Source: Psilocybe azurescens (lineage: Eukaryota > Basidiomycota > Agaricomycetes > Agaricales > Agrocybaceae). Taken from it: a DNA stretch of 64,000 nt. The position numbers were made by a program, and so were the translations under genes. This document shows, piece after piece, positions 34,906 through 48,139 of this stretch (positions are counted from its first letter, which is position 1; each line of letters starts with the position of its first letter). The DNA lies in assembly GCA_023853785.1 (NCBI GenBank), contig JAJIRX010000865.1, positions 1-64,000 on the forward strand, given 5' to 3'. The notes under the pieces were generated by a model, which was given only the letters and a program-made list of their open reading frames with translations, searched no databases and was not told the DNA's origin.

Positions 34906-37500
34906 GTCCTGGATGCTCTCTGTGCTTGGTTTCCGACGCACGCTGACGCTGGGGGCGTGCTGCTGTGCTGGAGCTGATTTTGCGCGGGTCCACGTCGGGT
35001 TTTATGGCAGGATTCGGGGTCGCGTGCGAGTTCGAGTTCGAGTTCGAGTGTTGTGGCTCGTGACGACGATCGCGTTCGGGTCGCAGCTGCAAATGCGAGA
35101 AAGATTCCGCGACGGATCGTACAGTCCTATATCACGAAAACAAAAAAAGTAGAATCAGTATCAAAATCAGTATCAGAATCAGTGTCAGTGTCAGTATAAG
35201 AATAGCAGGATCAGAAATCAGTGGCAGATCAGAATGGCGGGTGCGTTAGGTTTATAAAAAGAAAGAGAGAGAATGATCGGTGATGATGAGTACAGTAAAG
35301 GAGAAGAGAAGAAAAACATAGCAAAATGCAAACGCAAACCCCTAAACCAAAAGGCTACGCGTACGCGTACGACCAGAGCCACGTACGCTCCCGCTGCCAC
35401 CGCACAGGTACAGCGAAACACCAGGACACCCTCTCTCACGCACCCCCTCAGCCTAAACTAAACAAACCCTACTGCAAAAAAAGCAAAAGATGACGAAAAA
35501 GAAAGATTGATTGCGCCCATGCGGGCGCGCAGGAGAATAGATCACATATCCATCCAAAAAGCAGAAGAAACTAGGAACGAGAAAAAGAAACAAAAGGGCT
35601 GAGAGAAAAGGAATAGAAAAGAAGTAAAAATCCCGAAATAATGCTACAGTATGACGCAATGCTCAGATGGGAATTATGACATGACGACACGAGAGCAGAG
35701 CAGAGCCGTAAAGTGGAAAGAATGAAAAACGAAAAAAAGAAAGAAAGATATTTGAGAATGCGAATGCGAATGCGCGTTCGATCACAACCCATACAACGCA
35801 AGACGCGTAAGCGACGTGACCCAACCATGTACGCTGCCGCTGCACAGCGAAGCAAGGTTTATCCTGGTTAGCCCAAAAAAAGGAAGGAAAAAGGAAAAAG
35901 AAACAAAAAAGAAGAGAGATGATGAAATGACGGAATGATGAAATGAAGATACGCCCGTGCAGCGTACCCAGGTGCTCCAAAAATAGAGAGATCGACATGA
36001 GAAAATGAAAAACCGAAAACCGAACCAACCAACATAAAAAGGTTCAAGTCGAAGTAGAAATCAGATCATAGCATGTTGCATTGGATCGATGACGCAATGC
36101 TCGAATGGGAACATGACATACTTTAAGAGCGTAAATGGTCGGATAAGATAAAACTTAAAGTAGAATGGAGATGAAGACGAAAATGATTCACACGACACGA
36201 CACGGAAAATAAATTAAACAAAATTCAGGGGCGGGAGAAGGTGAAGAGAAAGTCACCGGAACATAAAAACAAAATAAAAAAATTATCCCAGATAAGCAAT
36301 AAACGTAAAACGGCGTAGCAGGAAGAACACGGGAGAAAAAAAATAAGAAAAAAAAAAAAAAAAAAGACAACATGATGCCGACGGACGATAAGCCGTGCGG
36401 GAAGAAACGGTGAAAGGGAGAACGAAGACACGAACGCCAACACCACCGACCGGATATAAACGGCAATTGGAATGGAAGAAGAAAAGAAGAGAAAACGGGA
36501 TGTGCCAAGGGACGGAAACCATGACTCACATTTTCATACCCGGTACATCCCCCTCCCCCTCTCCCCCCTTGTTCTCCTTCTCCCTTCTCAGCACGGCTAC
36601 GGATATCTACACGGGATAGACTACGGTGCTTTTCTAGGCTGCGGCGATGCACGGAAAGAAACCCGGGAGCGGGGACGGAGAGCATCCGGCGGCACATCTT
36701 CCGCTGCGCATGAGACTGTGGCGTTTTCGTTTCCGTCTGCGCTGCGGGTGCGGATGTATAGCCGATACGCGGCGTGGAAAGGATTGACGAACATAACTCT
36801 ATGTGAGACCGAGACGGCGAGTGCTGCTGAGGTTGTGGGGCGTTGGAGGGCGCGACGGTATCTGCGTCCGAAGCAGCGCCACGATCTAGCGTACGGGAGT
36901 ATAACAAAACATGTTTAGATCAAAGGAACGAAATGTAAGGAGCCCTCACTCGCCTGTTGTAAGAATGTCGAGACCTGGCGTGTGTGCGGGTATCATTATA
37001 GGCGTTGGCGAGGAGAGCGACATTAGGGTGCTTAAAAGACAGACAGATAGCAGTGTCGATGTTGATGGTGAAGGAAATGCGATGCAATGCGATGTGAGTC
37101 ACCCCAAATCGTTGTATGCGTGCGCAAATACACGTTTTAGGCGGTCGTTGCCTATTCCTATCCTTGTGTGGTGCTCGTTCGTCGTTCGTCGTGGGTTACG
37201 CCGTTCGCCGTTTACTGAAGACGTATGCAGCCTTGTAACAACTAGAGCGGGGGTATCAACCACGATCTCGTTGAGAGGAGAGAAGGAAGGAAAGCAAGAC
37301 AACGGGCAGAACGATGAAATGGAACGGGCAACGAAGTGGAATGGAATGGAGAAGCGACTCACAGAATGAACGGTGGGTACACACAATCACAATCACGCCT
37401 AACGCCTACCGTAACATTAACCTTAACCCTATCGCGCACGCCAAGTCCAACCTTGCCTTCGAATTCTCTTCCAGTCAGCCAACAGTGAGCTAGAGGCTAG
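34906..37500. other. Low-complexity spacer
   Basis: Contains GAGTTC repeats (about 35027-35050), an imperfect ATCAGT/GTATCA array (about 35150-35215) and a poly-A tract near 36340-36365. A minus-strand frame of 239 codons (36907-36188) is the longest open stretch but has no recognisable domain and crosses the poly-A tract as a run of Phe; I do not accept it as a gene. Confidence 0.4.
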
Positions 37501-39061
37501 TGACTTTTCACAAGCTCGACATTCCGGGACAGTTATTTCCGCTCGAACATCCAGAACACGTTCATGTTGTCCAAATGATCATGCGACATTTCGGCGACAT
37601 TAACTCCGAAGCACTCGCAAAGCACTCAAACAGCGCGCGGATTCCAGCCAAGGTGCTAGCACACCCACGGAAAGAACGGGCTAAGAGCGAGTTCAGCTCA
37701 CGCTCAGCCACTGGAATTGCAATTCACTCGAATACAAGGGAAGCTTTACTTTACAGCAAGATGTGCATGCTTACACGCTGCACGCCCGGCGGCCGGCCTT
37801 CTTTCTTTTCTTAACTTCTTCCTTCGAACACCTTTCAGATTTCTAGATTGAGTATTTTTGTACCAGCGCAACGGACATAAAACGTCCGTCATAACTCGTT
37901 ACACACTCACGCACTCGCAGGGCGCCTACAAACCACCCTGCTTCTAGAGTAGATGCGGAAGGAAAAATGACATATCCCAGTGTAATTGAACCATACGGGA
38001 TTCGAGGGGCTTTTATGCTCCGCGTGGATCGGTGGTGGAGTGGTTCTTGTAAGTCTATATACTCTACGAAGATCGATATCGATCATCAATTTTGTTGGTT
38101 ACACAAATAGTGCGCACCAAATTGCCCCCTCCTCCATCATCAAATACCAAATATGCGTCGCGTTCGAATCCCGAATCCCGAGTGCTGCCCGCCTGTGAAC
38201 CCGAAGCTTCAGTGAAGGCCCCCACACTGACTGCATAAATGTTTACGTCCGGCCAATTAATTGCACACGTCATCAAACAAGCTAGTAGCACCACAACACA
38301 CAGTCTTCAACCTACTTCTAAGCCAATTTAACTTCGACTTCGACATGCTATTAATTAAAAGCAGCCGCCAGGTCGGCGGCCACCTCTCATCGGTTCGACG
38401 TGTCGTATGTACGTGCGGTCTCAGCAGGCGTTCACGTCCGTGCTTTGTACCGTTCTTATACGCGTGCTTCAATCCACAACGTCCGAGTGTCTGAGTATCA
38501 TAATCAGGCAGTCAAGGCAGTCATTCAAGCGCGCAGCCAGTATCGGAAATAAACTCGTGCGGTGCTCTGCGGCAATGCAATACGATACAGCGTTAAATAA
38601 AAGCTATACGCCTGCCGGGAGTCAGTGTCCGGCTCAATTGCAGCTCAATTCATTTCCGAAATACATAATACTATACAGCATTAACAATATTCTTTCTTGT
38701 CTGCACGATTGGAATTCCTTCAAGGCGTGCTGCGTCAGGTATTAGTAACTCCCCGGCCGGGAGACAGGCGATAATACTGACCGCTTGCTCATTCATCTGA
38801 GTCGGAAATTTTAACAATAATGCCCATAGCCATCGCACACACCACTCGCAGTGCCTCTGTCCCCGAATAAGCACAACATGCCGTGCCACCTTATATATTA
38901 CGAGTATCACAAGCGCTCACGCCACCACGGCTGGTCGATTATCAGCGGCCACTGACCAGCTGAGCTGGTAAAGGTGCGGCGATTTGCAGCGGAAATCTCA
39001 CGCTTGCAGCTCCGCTGCCACTGCCACTGCTACTGCCACACAACTTTGTACTTTACTAATA
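37501..39061. other. No supported gene
   Basis: Mixed-composition spacer. Frames up to 112 codons (38407-38745, plus) show no recognisable domain or splice pattern. Confidence 0.4.
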
Positions 39062-39803
39062 CAGTTGACTCCCTCGTAACCCATAGCCCAGATAACCCAT
39101 ACTCCCTAATACCCCATACATTTTTCGGACCACCGAGTTGGTTCGCAGGGAAATGCAAACCATAACCCATACAACCGCAATAACCCATAACCCATACCCC
39201 TCCTGGAGCAAAACCCATAGGTATGGGTGCTAGATTATTGTTGACCCTGAGCTACATAGCGATCTAAATTAATCGAGTGGGCACAGATCACAGTGATGTG
39301 ACCATGTGCGGCTAGTGGCCGCTCAGGATATTGAAAATGAACCATTTATTACATTTTACTGTGAACCAACAAACTTTTACCACGGCTCCAAAACCTCTTG
39401 ATATTCTTAAAACAGGTCTCAACAAATTTTTGAACAAAATCAAGACTCAGAAAGATGCATTAACCTCAAAACTGTCATGCAGAGAAAGTATTTCATCTGC
39501 CAATGAGAGTTGGTTGGACCATGAAGCAAACACTGTCAAGGAGGAATATATTTTGCATGGCCTCAAAAAGCCTCAGGCTATGAAAGGGAGCTCGAAAGGC
39601 CTAAAAAAAAAAATGAAAAGGCAATTATGAAAAAGCTAAGGGAATGGGCAGGAGACTTAATGAAGGTTCTAAATATGGTACATAGTCTATATTTTTTGAA
39701 AATTTTGAATAATATTTTCGTCCCCTCCTCAAAGCCCATACTCCCTGATAACCCATACTCTGGGCAGTCCACCGAGAGGTATGGGTTATGAGGGAGTCGA
39801 CTG
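39062..39803. mobile_element. Non-autonomous Tc1/pogo-like element
   Basis: Ends are 24-bp inverted repeats: CAGTTGACTCCCTCGTAACC at 39062 and its inverse at 39780-39803 (one mismatch in the part compared), flanked by TA on both sides (39060-39061 and 39804-39805), the target duplication of the Tc1/mariner/pogo superfamily. Many copies of ATAACCCATA lie just inside both ends. The interior has one frame of 99 codons (39331-39630, plus; NKFLNKIKTQKDALTSKLSC) that may be a leftover of the C-terminal part of a pogo-type transposase. There is no DDE catalytic region, so it cannot move alone. Confidence 0.8.
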
Positions 39804-39805
39804 TA

Positions 39806-40324
39806 AATAAAGGTTGCAAAAGAGTCGTTTAAAATCCAATGTTGCTGATGCATGCATGCATGTAATAAACCATCTTTGACTGCGAGGGGAATGACATCGG
39901 TCCTTTGCTATGTCCCCTTTATACACGGCCGGCCGCGGCGTACGATCTCATTATCCTATATATTTTAAGTATTCAATAGAACGCAGTTTGAAAGACAACC
40001 ACGCCGGTCTTTGGAGAGTCAAGTCATTGAAAATCTTTGTTATCTACATAAAGAAGACCTGAGGGGCGACAAAGGCGTGTTACTATATCTCTTTATTTCA
40101 CTGTTATTTCCTTCGCAATAGAAATTTGGTGGATTATCTCAGTCTCAATGGATGATTTACATGCGATTTATCTATCGCTTCTTTTTCCTCTCTGTTTGTC
40201 GGCTGGACTCTCTGTATGTCGAATCAAGGGAAGAAAAGCTTGAAGGAGAACGTATAAACGGTGTCGCCAACCACCGCCAGTTTCCCCCTCCAATTCAACT
40301 TCAAGCTTCATACTTTATATCGCA
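39806..40324. other. Intergenic region upstream of a small gene
   Basis: No gene. A TATA-like CGTATAAACG at about 40251 lies roughly 75 bp before the ATG at 40325, followed by a CT- and CA-rich leader, which would suit a fungal promoter. Confidence 0.35.
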
Positions 40325-40587
40325 ATGAACAAAGGTGAGCCGCTAATACTGCAACGTAGACATCCACTAGTTAACATCGCCTCTCACATCTCCAGATATA
40401 TCATTCTTCATCGACCCCGTAATCGTCACCCTCGCCCATGGCTGCCTAGCATCAAACCTCGCATCCCAACTTTCCAGAAGATTTACGCCAATTACGGCTT
40501 GTGAGTCTACCTACATATTTTTCTACCAACCATCCATTTCATGCTAACAAAATTACGGATCTGATGTGCACAGTGCCGGCACTATAA
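40325..40587 (+). CDS. Possible very small two-intron gene
   Basis: ATG at 40325 with exon MNK, an intron 40335-40395 (GTGAGC to CTCCAG), a second exon 40396-40500 reading DISFFIDPVIVTLAHGCLAS and more, an intron 40501-40573 (GTGAGT to CACAG), and a short last exon to TAA at 40585-40587. The predicted product has 42 residues. Splice sites are good and a TATA-like box precedes it, but no family is recognised and it could be the surviving 5' end of a longer gene. Confidence 0.35.
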
Positions 40588-41760
40588 CATGGGTTTGCAT
40601 CGGCTCTCCTCGCTTTTCTGGAACTTGACTAGGGAACATAAGAGGATCTACCCTCACTATTTATCTTTTGTCCTTGCTAGACAACCAGACGCAGGTCTCA
40701 GCGGCAGCACACCAGGCTGACTCCAGCCCCGGTCAGTAATACGGAGACAACTCACTCGGCCACCCGTGGAGCAGCAGGATGGCTGTGGTGTTACACTGCT
40801 AATCTATCGGGGACCAAGTACATGTCAATGATTAACTATCCCAATTACCGATTCGAATGGCTACTCGGCATACCTATGTTGTGGGGATCTTAGAGCGTTC
40901 GAAGGCAATGGCATTGCACTGTCCTTTCCTGCCCGTCACCAGCGTGCCTGTATGGATCCCCATAACATCTCCGAGTCGTACCACGAGCATGAACATGCTC
41001 TATAGCTCGTCCAATCAGCCGGTCGTAGGGGACACACTGGGATAACAACGCGCAGGCCACCCCGGTCAAAAGCCCAGGACTGTCGTAAAAGGAGAGAGCA
41101 TTCTTCGAGTCTGGCAAAGAGGCTTATTGAAGAACCGGACGTGCCAGCGGACGGCGAAGTCACGGAGTGGTTGTGATTTTTAGTGGCCCCTTTGGAGGAT
41201 GAACCCACCGATCGCTCTGCGTTGAGACAAAAAACAAATATCACATCGGACTAGTGGACTGCAGAGGGTTCTCAGAGAAGAACTACTACAGATATACCCG
41301 ACGCTGAATGGAGGTTCGTCCGCTGTGTGAGACAGCCATTTGCAAGTTTCCCAACGGCGCTTTATGACACTCTGTCCCCGAACCCATGGATTCACAGGCA
41401 AACCCGAGCCCTCCTATTCTGAAGTTGGGCCGAGATGTTATTATGAACATGGTGCCTCTTAATACCGATGACTATGGCTAGAGGAATCAAGATGGCCACC
41501 AACCGGAATCAAGAACCAAGATCAAACAACTGCAATCCTTCCTTTACTGTACAGAGAGAGAAATAAAGGTCTCTTATTGTTATATGGCTAGTTTACAGAG
41601 TAGTATAAACTTGAATTAATGACCTTGGAACAACAATCGATATTATGCCAACTGGAGAATAAAGGTACCTTGTACGGTTGGCGGTAGCCCCACGGCAGGA
41701 TTTGCATTTTGACGTTTGAACTTTCGAACTTCGAACCGTGCATTTCGCACGGTCATCCGT
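40588..41760. other. No supported gene
   Basis: Spacer of ordinary composition. Frames up to about 100 codons (41244-40936, minus) have no recognisable content. Confidence 0.35.
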
Positions 41761-41781
41761 AGTCATACCATTTGGAGTTGT

Positions 41782-43335
41782 TCATTTCCAGAGTATAAAG
41801 GTCGCAAAGGAGCTTATGCAATGCCGGTATGCGAGTCCGGTGGGTTTTGACCCACAAGCTCGTAATATTTGAAGCGGATAGACCAATCTCTCACTGAAAA
41901 TTTGTGATTTCCACCTCCAACATTCCATGACACCATTACTTTCAACGAAGAGATATCCACGGACAGTCTCTGACCCCAAGTTCATATTGGTATAAAATTT
42001 GAAGAAAATATCATGCGCAGCCATACGTCCCTCGGCTTGAGGATAACTTTCATTGTATATATATGATATACGATTCGCTGAAGATCTTAAGAAGCAAGAA
42101 TATATGCCTGTCATGACATTCAAACCGGCAGTGACAGCCCTCCGAGTGCGTCCCTGAAAGCAGCTTGTTAGACAATTTACTCAATGACGATTTACCTACA
42201 TTGTAACACCCTCCACAGACTATAAACTCGAATCTTTACTCCGAGACGATAATCATCACTTCTTTCTACAGTAAGAAGTTCGGGAAAGCATCTTCATTCC
42301 CTGGATTAACGGTTTGCGTGGAACTCGAAGGCGACAATCTTCATTCTATTTCTTGTCTTGATAATGAGCGCATGAACAGCACGAAGCAAATTCGAATGAA
42401 GGAGTGAAAATTTACTGTAATCCACCATTAAAAACGAAAGAGCTCTAGACCTTAGTGTATTAAATGCAGCTGTAGACTCGGAGGAGCTCTCATCTATAGT
42501 GGCTCCAAGAAGAACGCAATAAAGAACATTCGTTTAGCATAAATTAAGCAGAACCTTTGAGATGTAGCACCCTCAGAATGTCCTACAGCCGCTGCTACTA
42601 ATTCAATGGACTGATCACCAGACGACAAAGGCTGCTGGATTTTAAACAATGGCCCTGTCAAATATGAACGAAGCTAGAAGATAACGATAGTAAACAGTTG
42701 TTGAGTAGCAAAATAATATCGAGCATGATGTATGGGCCCTAGTCCAGCTCAAGAGCCTCAATGTCCCCCCGATGTCTTCCTTCCTCCCCAAAGTGACATA
42801 CTCCGCTGCATTCAATGAAGCCTGCACTTACTTCTCCTAGAGGACCTGGCGGAGATACTAGTGAGCGTCTTTCAATATGACGTTTTGATAATCTGAGACG
42901 AAGATAGCCATTCTTTGATGAATAGTGTTGAAGTCTAGTGATGTGTAAAGTGCAGACTCGCATATATCGAGGTCGGTGCTGGTTGCAATGGTATCAGCTA
43001 TGATTCGGCCAGTGGACTCAAAGCCGTATTTAAAACTGTGTAACAGATCTCTTTCTCGACGGTATTATCTCCTTCTTCAGGGGCTGAAGTCCCGCTTAGA
43101 CGGAGTTATCTAGAATCTTTTAATCAGTAACTTGTTCGAAATATGAATGATTTACGCAACAACATACATCTTGCGAGTCAACATTAGCAAGTTCGCGGAC
43201 AGGGCTAGGGTTGGTATTGTTGCAGACATTGGTATCTGCCAAGAGATAGGCAATCATGAATCAGTTTTAAAATGAGGAAGGGATAAGTCGAGTACTTACT
43301 AGACAATGTCTGGCCCTCAGTTTTTGGTTCCATTC
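41782..43335 (-). CDS. Possible multi-exon gene, unresolved
   Basis: Minus-strand exon-like pieces: a start MEPKTEGQTLS near 43335 ending at a GTAAGT donor, an exon TNVCNNTNPSPVRELANVDS after a TTGGCAG acceptor (about 43230), a piece DLDICESALYTSLDFNTIHQ (about 42975-42910) and a final long piece containing NRISYIYNESYPQAEGRMAA and FKFYTNMNLGSETVRGYLFV (42123-41782). Splice signals separate them, but frames do not all connect and I recognise no domain. Treat as a candidate or decayed gene. Confidence 0.3.
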
Positions 43336-44350
43336 CTGAATTTAAGGCAAGGAACTTTGCGGAGATAGAGGAGGAAGAACACGAAGCTAGATGGACATGC
43401 GTTTTAATCTTCGGCGATACTTAGTTGGGCCGTAGTCTTTTTCGGCCCACAATGGCGCATAACATTGTAACGACAAAACATAGTTACGGGCCCGCGGTCT
43501 CGGAAACCTCTGAAAATATGACTCAAAAAGAACCACCTCCTCATTGTTCCCACATGTGGGAGGTGTACTAAATGTGTGGCGATGATCATTTTATTCAAGA
43601 ACAATTCACCCCATTAAGACCGAATCGAATTTTGAATGCGTTTTCCAATGGTGCGATACATGGCCTGTTGCAGAACCTGGGTCCTGGACCTTTCAGCGGT
43701 GCCTTTGGTTGACTCTGAGACACAAGACAACTTTGCTGCTCATGCAGTAGTACCAGGCCAAGAGTACTTAGATAGTAACTTGTTCAAGAATTATCGGTTA
43801 TTTCCCCGCTCTGTTGCATTTTACGATGTGTCCTACATAACGCGAATCTAGACAAATTTCTAAGGCAGTGTGGTTCAATATCCGGTAAATCGTGTTAAAT
43901 TGGGCCCTTTCAAACGACAAAATATGGATAACAGTGAAAATCGTACCCTCATAGAGGGGATCACAGGGAGCAATGTATTACAGGATTAGTTGACAAGCCA
44001 TACTCGATAGAGCCTAGTGCGAGAAAAAGGACCTTGAAACTGTCTCGTAGGACCAACACAGGGTCTGATCCCCACATCAAACAAATCTCACAAAAGCGGT
44101 GAATATATATAAGAAATTGCCCATCGGCGCTGTGTCGGCCAAATTATGGAAGACAGAGGAACCTATTGCCTCGGACTTTGGTCCCGATTAGGCACTGGTG
44201 ATTGTGCTGAAGATAATGGTCGGGTCGTGGGAATTTATTGTCACCCCCACGTGCAGTTGAACAAACGCGTCGATGGCACTGCCAAGCTCTTTTGCAAAAC
44301 TATATAAGATGTTCTGATATCTGCAACTTTCTTCACCTCTAAGATCTGCA
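43336..44350. other. Intergenic region upstream of the kinase gene
   Basis: No gene supported. Frames up to 71 codons on either strand look random. It should contain the promoter of the kinase starting at 44351. Confidence 0.35.
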
Positions 44351-47300
44351 ATGGCAGACAAGAACGATCCATCCAGGTAATGAAATTCATTTGTCATCAT
44401 GTCTACTATATCTGATCTTCCTTCATCTCAGTGGCAGCGTCCCATCCCCCCAGCTCCCATGTATGCCCATTCTCTGATGTTTCTTTCGTGTTCTCGTACT
44501 GACAGCATTTCTCAGTCAATCGGCTACACCTCGCATACAACGAACCAACGCCGACAATAGCACAATTCCGGCCGTACGCCCCAGATTGCACACGAAATGG
44601 AACGAGAGTTCGTACTCTGTGACCTTGACACCTTCATGACAGAGTATCTTCCATTTGTACCTGATGATGTATGTATCCGAGAATGTGTCTCTGGAAAGCT
44701 GAGGTCACGCAAGCTGGTTTCCGGAACTTTCACTTCTACCCTCCGCTTCACCAAGTACCCATTCCCCCTGACAACGTCGGTCTCGGAGATGGAGACATAC
44801 GCAGACTTGAAGAAGATCAGTGACGCTATTGGCGAATACGCGTATCCTGGTCGCTGTCGTAACATCTTCCATTATCAAAATACCCCACACAGCGCCATTG
44901 ATTCGGATATTGATGGATCTACTCACAAAGTTGATGCTTGTTTCACGTCAGATCCTGCGCCTCCTACGCGCTCATCCACCAAACTGCGTCTCAATACCAC
45001 ATCAATGGCTGTCCCGATGGAGCATAAACTAACTGTTCAACAAGTATATGATGTCAGTGACTTCAAATTACATGTTACAACGTGCAAACTTTTCACTCAC
45101 GCATGTGTGTTAATGCAGAACAACAAGCAGATCGTATCCGCTAACGTTCAAATTATGAACGACGACGTTCGCCGTATGTTTACCTTTGGGGTAGGTGGAT
45201 ATTTTTGTAATAGATGCTACTTTCTGATCTTGTACGTCGACAGATCACCATCGAATGCGATCAAGTGACGCTATGGTTTCATTCCCGGTCCCATTCGGCC
45301 ATCTCCACGTCTTTCAGTTTTGTCGAGGTATGGCCCTGAACATCTCGCATCCAGTTACATGACTCATAATCTCTTAGGAGCCTAAATTGCTGATCAAAGT
45401 TTTCATGTCGATTCTATTCGCTACAGAAGTGGAACTCGGGTATGACCCCAATGTGACTAGGGGCGAGGACTCCAGATACACATTCAAAATACCCCAAGAG
45501 GATGGGCCTGATCGCTTCTTCCGCACCATTAAACCCATAGCAGAATATCGTTCCAACAATATCACCGGCCGCATGACGCGCATCTTCAAAGTTATCGAGG
45601 TCAATACCAGTCGTCCCAAGAAGAAATATGTTTTGAAGGACGTATGGATCGAAGCAGATGCCCAAACTGAAGGTCAAATACAGAAGGCCCTTTTCGAGAA
45701 TATCGAAGAGTTCTGGAGCAAGACGACGCCAGACGACAAGAAAGATCTGGAGTATCTGAAGGCCAAGCACGCTAAACTTGTCGACAAAGAAGTATAAGGA
45801 CTTCTTTCTGGCAATTGAAACCGACTGGGAGGGCCAGATTTCAAAGAAGTCCCCTCTGACGCCATTTCGCACAGGGATGTGTTCAATGCACCTACCCTTA
45901 CTTCCGACTTTCGAAAAAGTGTATCGCTTGCCTCGCGGAAGTCTCGCGGTACACCGCGTCCAGTTTTAAACGCACAACAGCCTGCTCCCCACGTGAATAC
46001 GCCAAAAGAAGCAATACCGCGTGGTCTTTAAAGAGATCTGCACATCCGTAGGGGAGCTCAAGACTCTCGGGAAAGTGACTGACATCCTTCATCAAGTTCT
46101 CACTCGTAGGTCTTTCGTCTCTTTTCTGATTTCCAGTACTGATGTTGCATCTCGCTGTCGTGTAGCCCTTCAACTCATGTTCTGTGCTGGCTGGGTTCAC
46201 CGAGATATTAGCTCCGGTAACATATTAGCCCACAAGCATAAAAACGAATGGAAGGTTAAATTGTCCGATCTCGAGTATGCGAAGAAATTTCCGCCTCCAC
46301 GTGATTACATACCTGCTACTGACCCCAAAACGGTATGTATTTAGCTATTCAACTCATACCATCTGTTTGGAACTCATATTCTCCCAGGGAACTCCTTATT
46401 TTATGCCGCATGAGATCTTGGCCAACAGACATATCTATATTGCTGCGGTTGACGGGGATGGTGATCTATTGCAAGATGACAACGAATTCAGTCATGTTAC
46501 CGACAAGGTTGCCGAAGCACAGTCCGCAGACGATTCCGATTCCGACGACGATTCCGACGATTCCGACGATTCCGATGATGATTCCGAAGACGATGACGAT
46601 GGCGATAAAGATGACTCCGACGACTCCGACAGCGAGGAGGACTCTGAAAAGCAGATTCAACTACCGAATCTGTCGACCATAGCGCGGACAACCACGCAGA
46701 ACATAAGGATCCCTTTTCTACTGATCGGATCCAAGTCGTCATCCATAACTTCCAACACGACTTGGAGTCTGTTTGGTGGCTCCTGCTTTGGACTCTCGCG
46801 GCTCGCATCAAGCACGACATTTCCAATGACTGGGCCAAGATGATCTTCCAGAACACCCTCCACCTCAGCATTGCCAGAGATCGATGCTTCTGTGAGTCCA
46901 TTCATCCGAAGCTGCACGATATTCTCGCAACGTCTGCGAAAGGTTTTTCAAAGCCTATGGATGATTTGAGGCAGATTATGGTTAAAGCCTACCATAATCG
47001 TGAGAAAGATGGCAACATCCGCAACGCAGGAACCTACGTGCATGTTCACAGCCAATTTGAAGGGTTGTTTGCAGTAATTGAGCGCCAAAGGGTTGGCGGA
47101 AAGCTCGCAAAACAAAGTTGATCGTCGACCGTCCACATCGCAAGAAGACCGGTGTCCGAAAGGCTGCGACACAGGACCCTCCAGAAGGCGTACCATCAGA
47201 ACCATCGGTTCCCGTTAAAAACTCCACTTTGCGAACTCGTGCGATCCAGCCGCAGCCTACTTCTCGTAAACCCCGCGTGCACCAGCCAGCTCGAGTCAAA

Positions 47301-47367
47301 CGAGAACTTTCAGATGACGAACGGGCCCCCTCTCCGCCCCGGCCCATCTAAACGCTCGAAACGATAG
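44351..47367 (+). CDS. FunK1-type protein kinase, full-length, frame-broken
   Basis: Start MADKNDPS at 44351, then short exons and a FunK1 N-terminal region (EYLPFVPDDVCIRECVSGKL). Introns include 45053-45118, 45191-45243, 45328-45377 and 46333-46387. The N-lobe half contains QIMNDDVRRMFTFG, ITIECDQVTLWFHSRSHSAI and FFRTIKPIAEYRSNNITGRM. The kinase core has the catalytic loop WVHRDISSGNIL, the metal segment KLSDLEYAK and the P+1 loop GTPYFMPHEILA. After it comes a Ser-Asp repeat (about 46519-46655) and then HDLESVWWLLLWTLAARI of the C-lobe; a basic tail ends PSKRSKR before TAG at 47365-47367. The family's substrates are unknown. Several frame changes are cured by one base in a run: C6 at 44446-44451, AAA at 44595-44597, AAAA at 46647-46650 and others near 45793, 45847 and 46018. 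Alternatively it is a recent pseudogene. Confidence 0.75.
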
Positions 47368-48139
47368 CAGTAGCCTGCCCCATACGTTTCTTCAATTCTC
47401 TTTACCACCATTTCGACGACTTTTTGATGATGTATTATGTGGTGACCCCAACTCGGTTTATTTTAATCAAAATTTTACTATCGCTACTCTTCACTACTAC
47501 TCGTAAATGCTGAAACCTTACATTTCTGATCCTTTTAAGTCATCTCAAACTCTCGGCGTAGAGGCTCAACACCCAACCGCTAAATAAGTAGAGATCCTAC
47601 TATTATGCATGATGGGGAGCATGTTGTAATTTCTCCGCAGATCTTTCACAGAGCGAAAGAAAAGGTTGATCAGAAGTCCTACATACGTACATACTTAATT
47701 GAAATACCGAAGAACTGGACGCGAGTTGGAGGTTGAGTTGCACTCCTCAAGTTTTGGCCGCATTGCCGTTTGTTTTACCCAGCCGTTTCTGACGAAACTC
47801 TAGCGGAGCTTGAAAGTCAAAATGACCTCGGAAACGGACGTCAAGTCGTGGAACTTGGTCTCACCATGTCTCCTTTGATCACTATGTACAGCGCAGCCGA
47901 TTTCTCAGGACCAAAGATAGGTCTATTCAGAATGCCTCAAATTGCTCGTTATAAGATGTGATCTTGTGAATTTTACTATCCGTGTTCTACGATGTACCGG
48001 AACAGTTCCTCTACCTCCTCCTCGTATCTTTCCTTTGGCTCCCTCGGGAACAACCAGCCCACTCTGATACCCGGTGGTCGCTCGATACTATTCCACGTTA
48101 TTTCTTCGCAAACATGGACTGCCCAGAAACCTCATCACC
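47368..48139. other. Intergenic region between kinase and GDT1-type gene
   Basis: No gene supported. It holds the kinase 3' flank and the upstream region of the transporter gene. Confidence 0.4.

Noticed and set aside
36188..36907. 239-codon minus-strand frame
   Set aside because: It crosses a poly-A tract, has no recognisable domain and its composition follows the skew of the DNA.
37385..37440. Telomere-like CCTAAC and CTTAACCC words
   Set aside because: Only a few imperfect copies, not an array, inside ordinary sequence.
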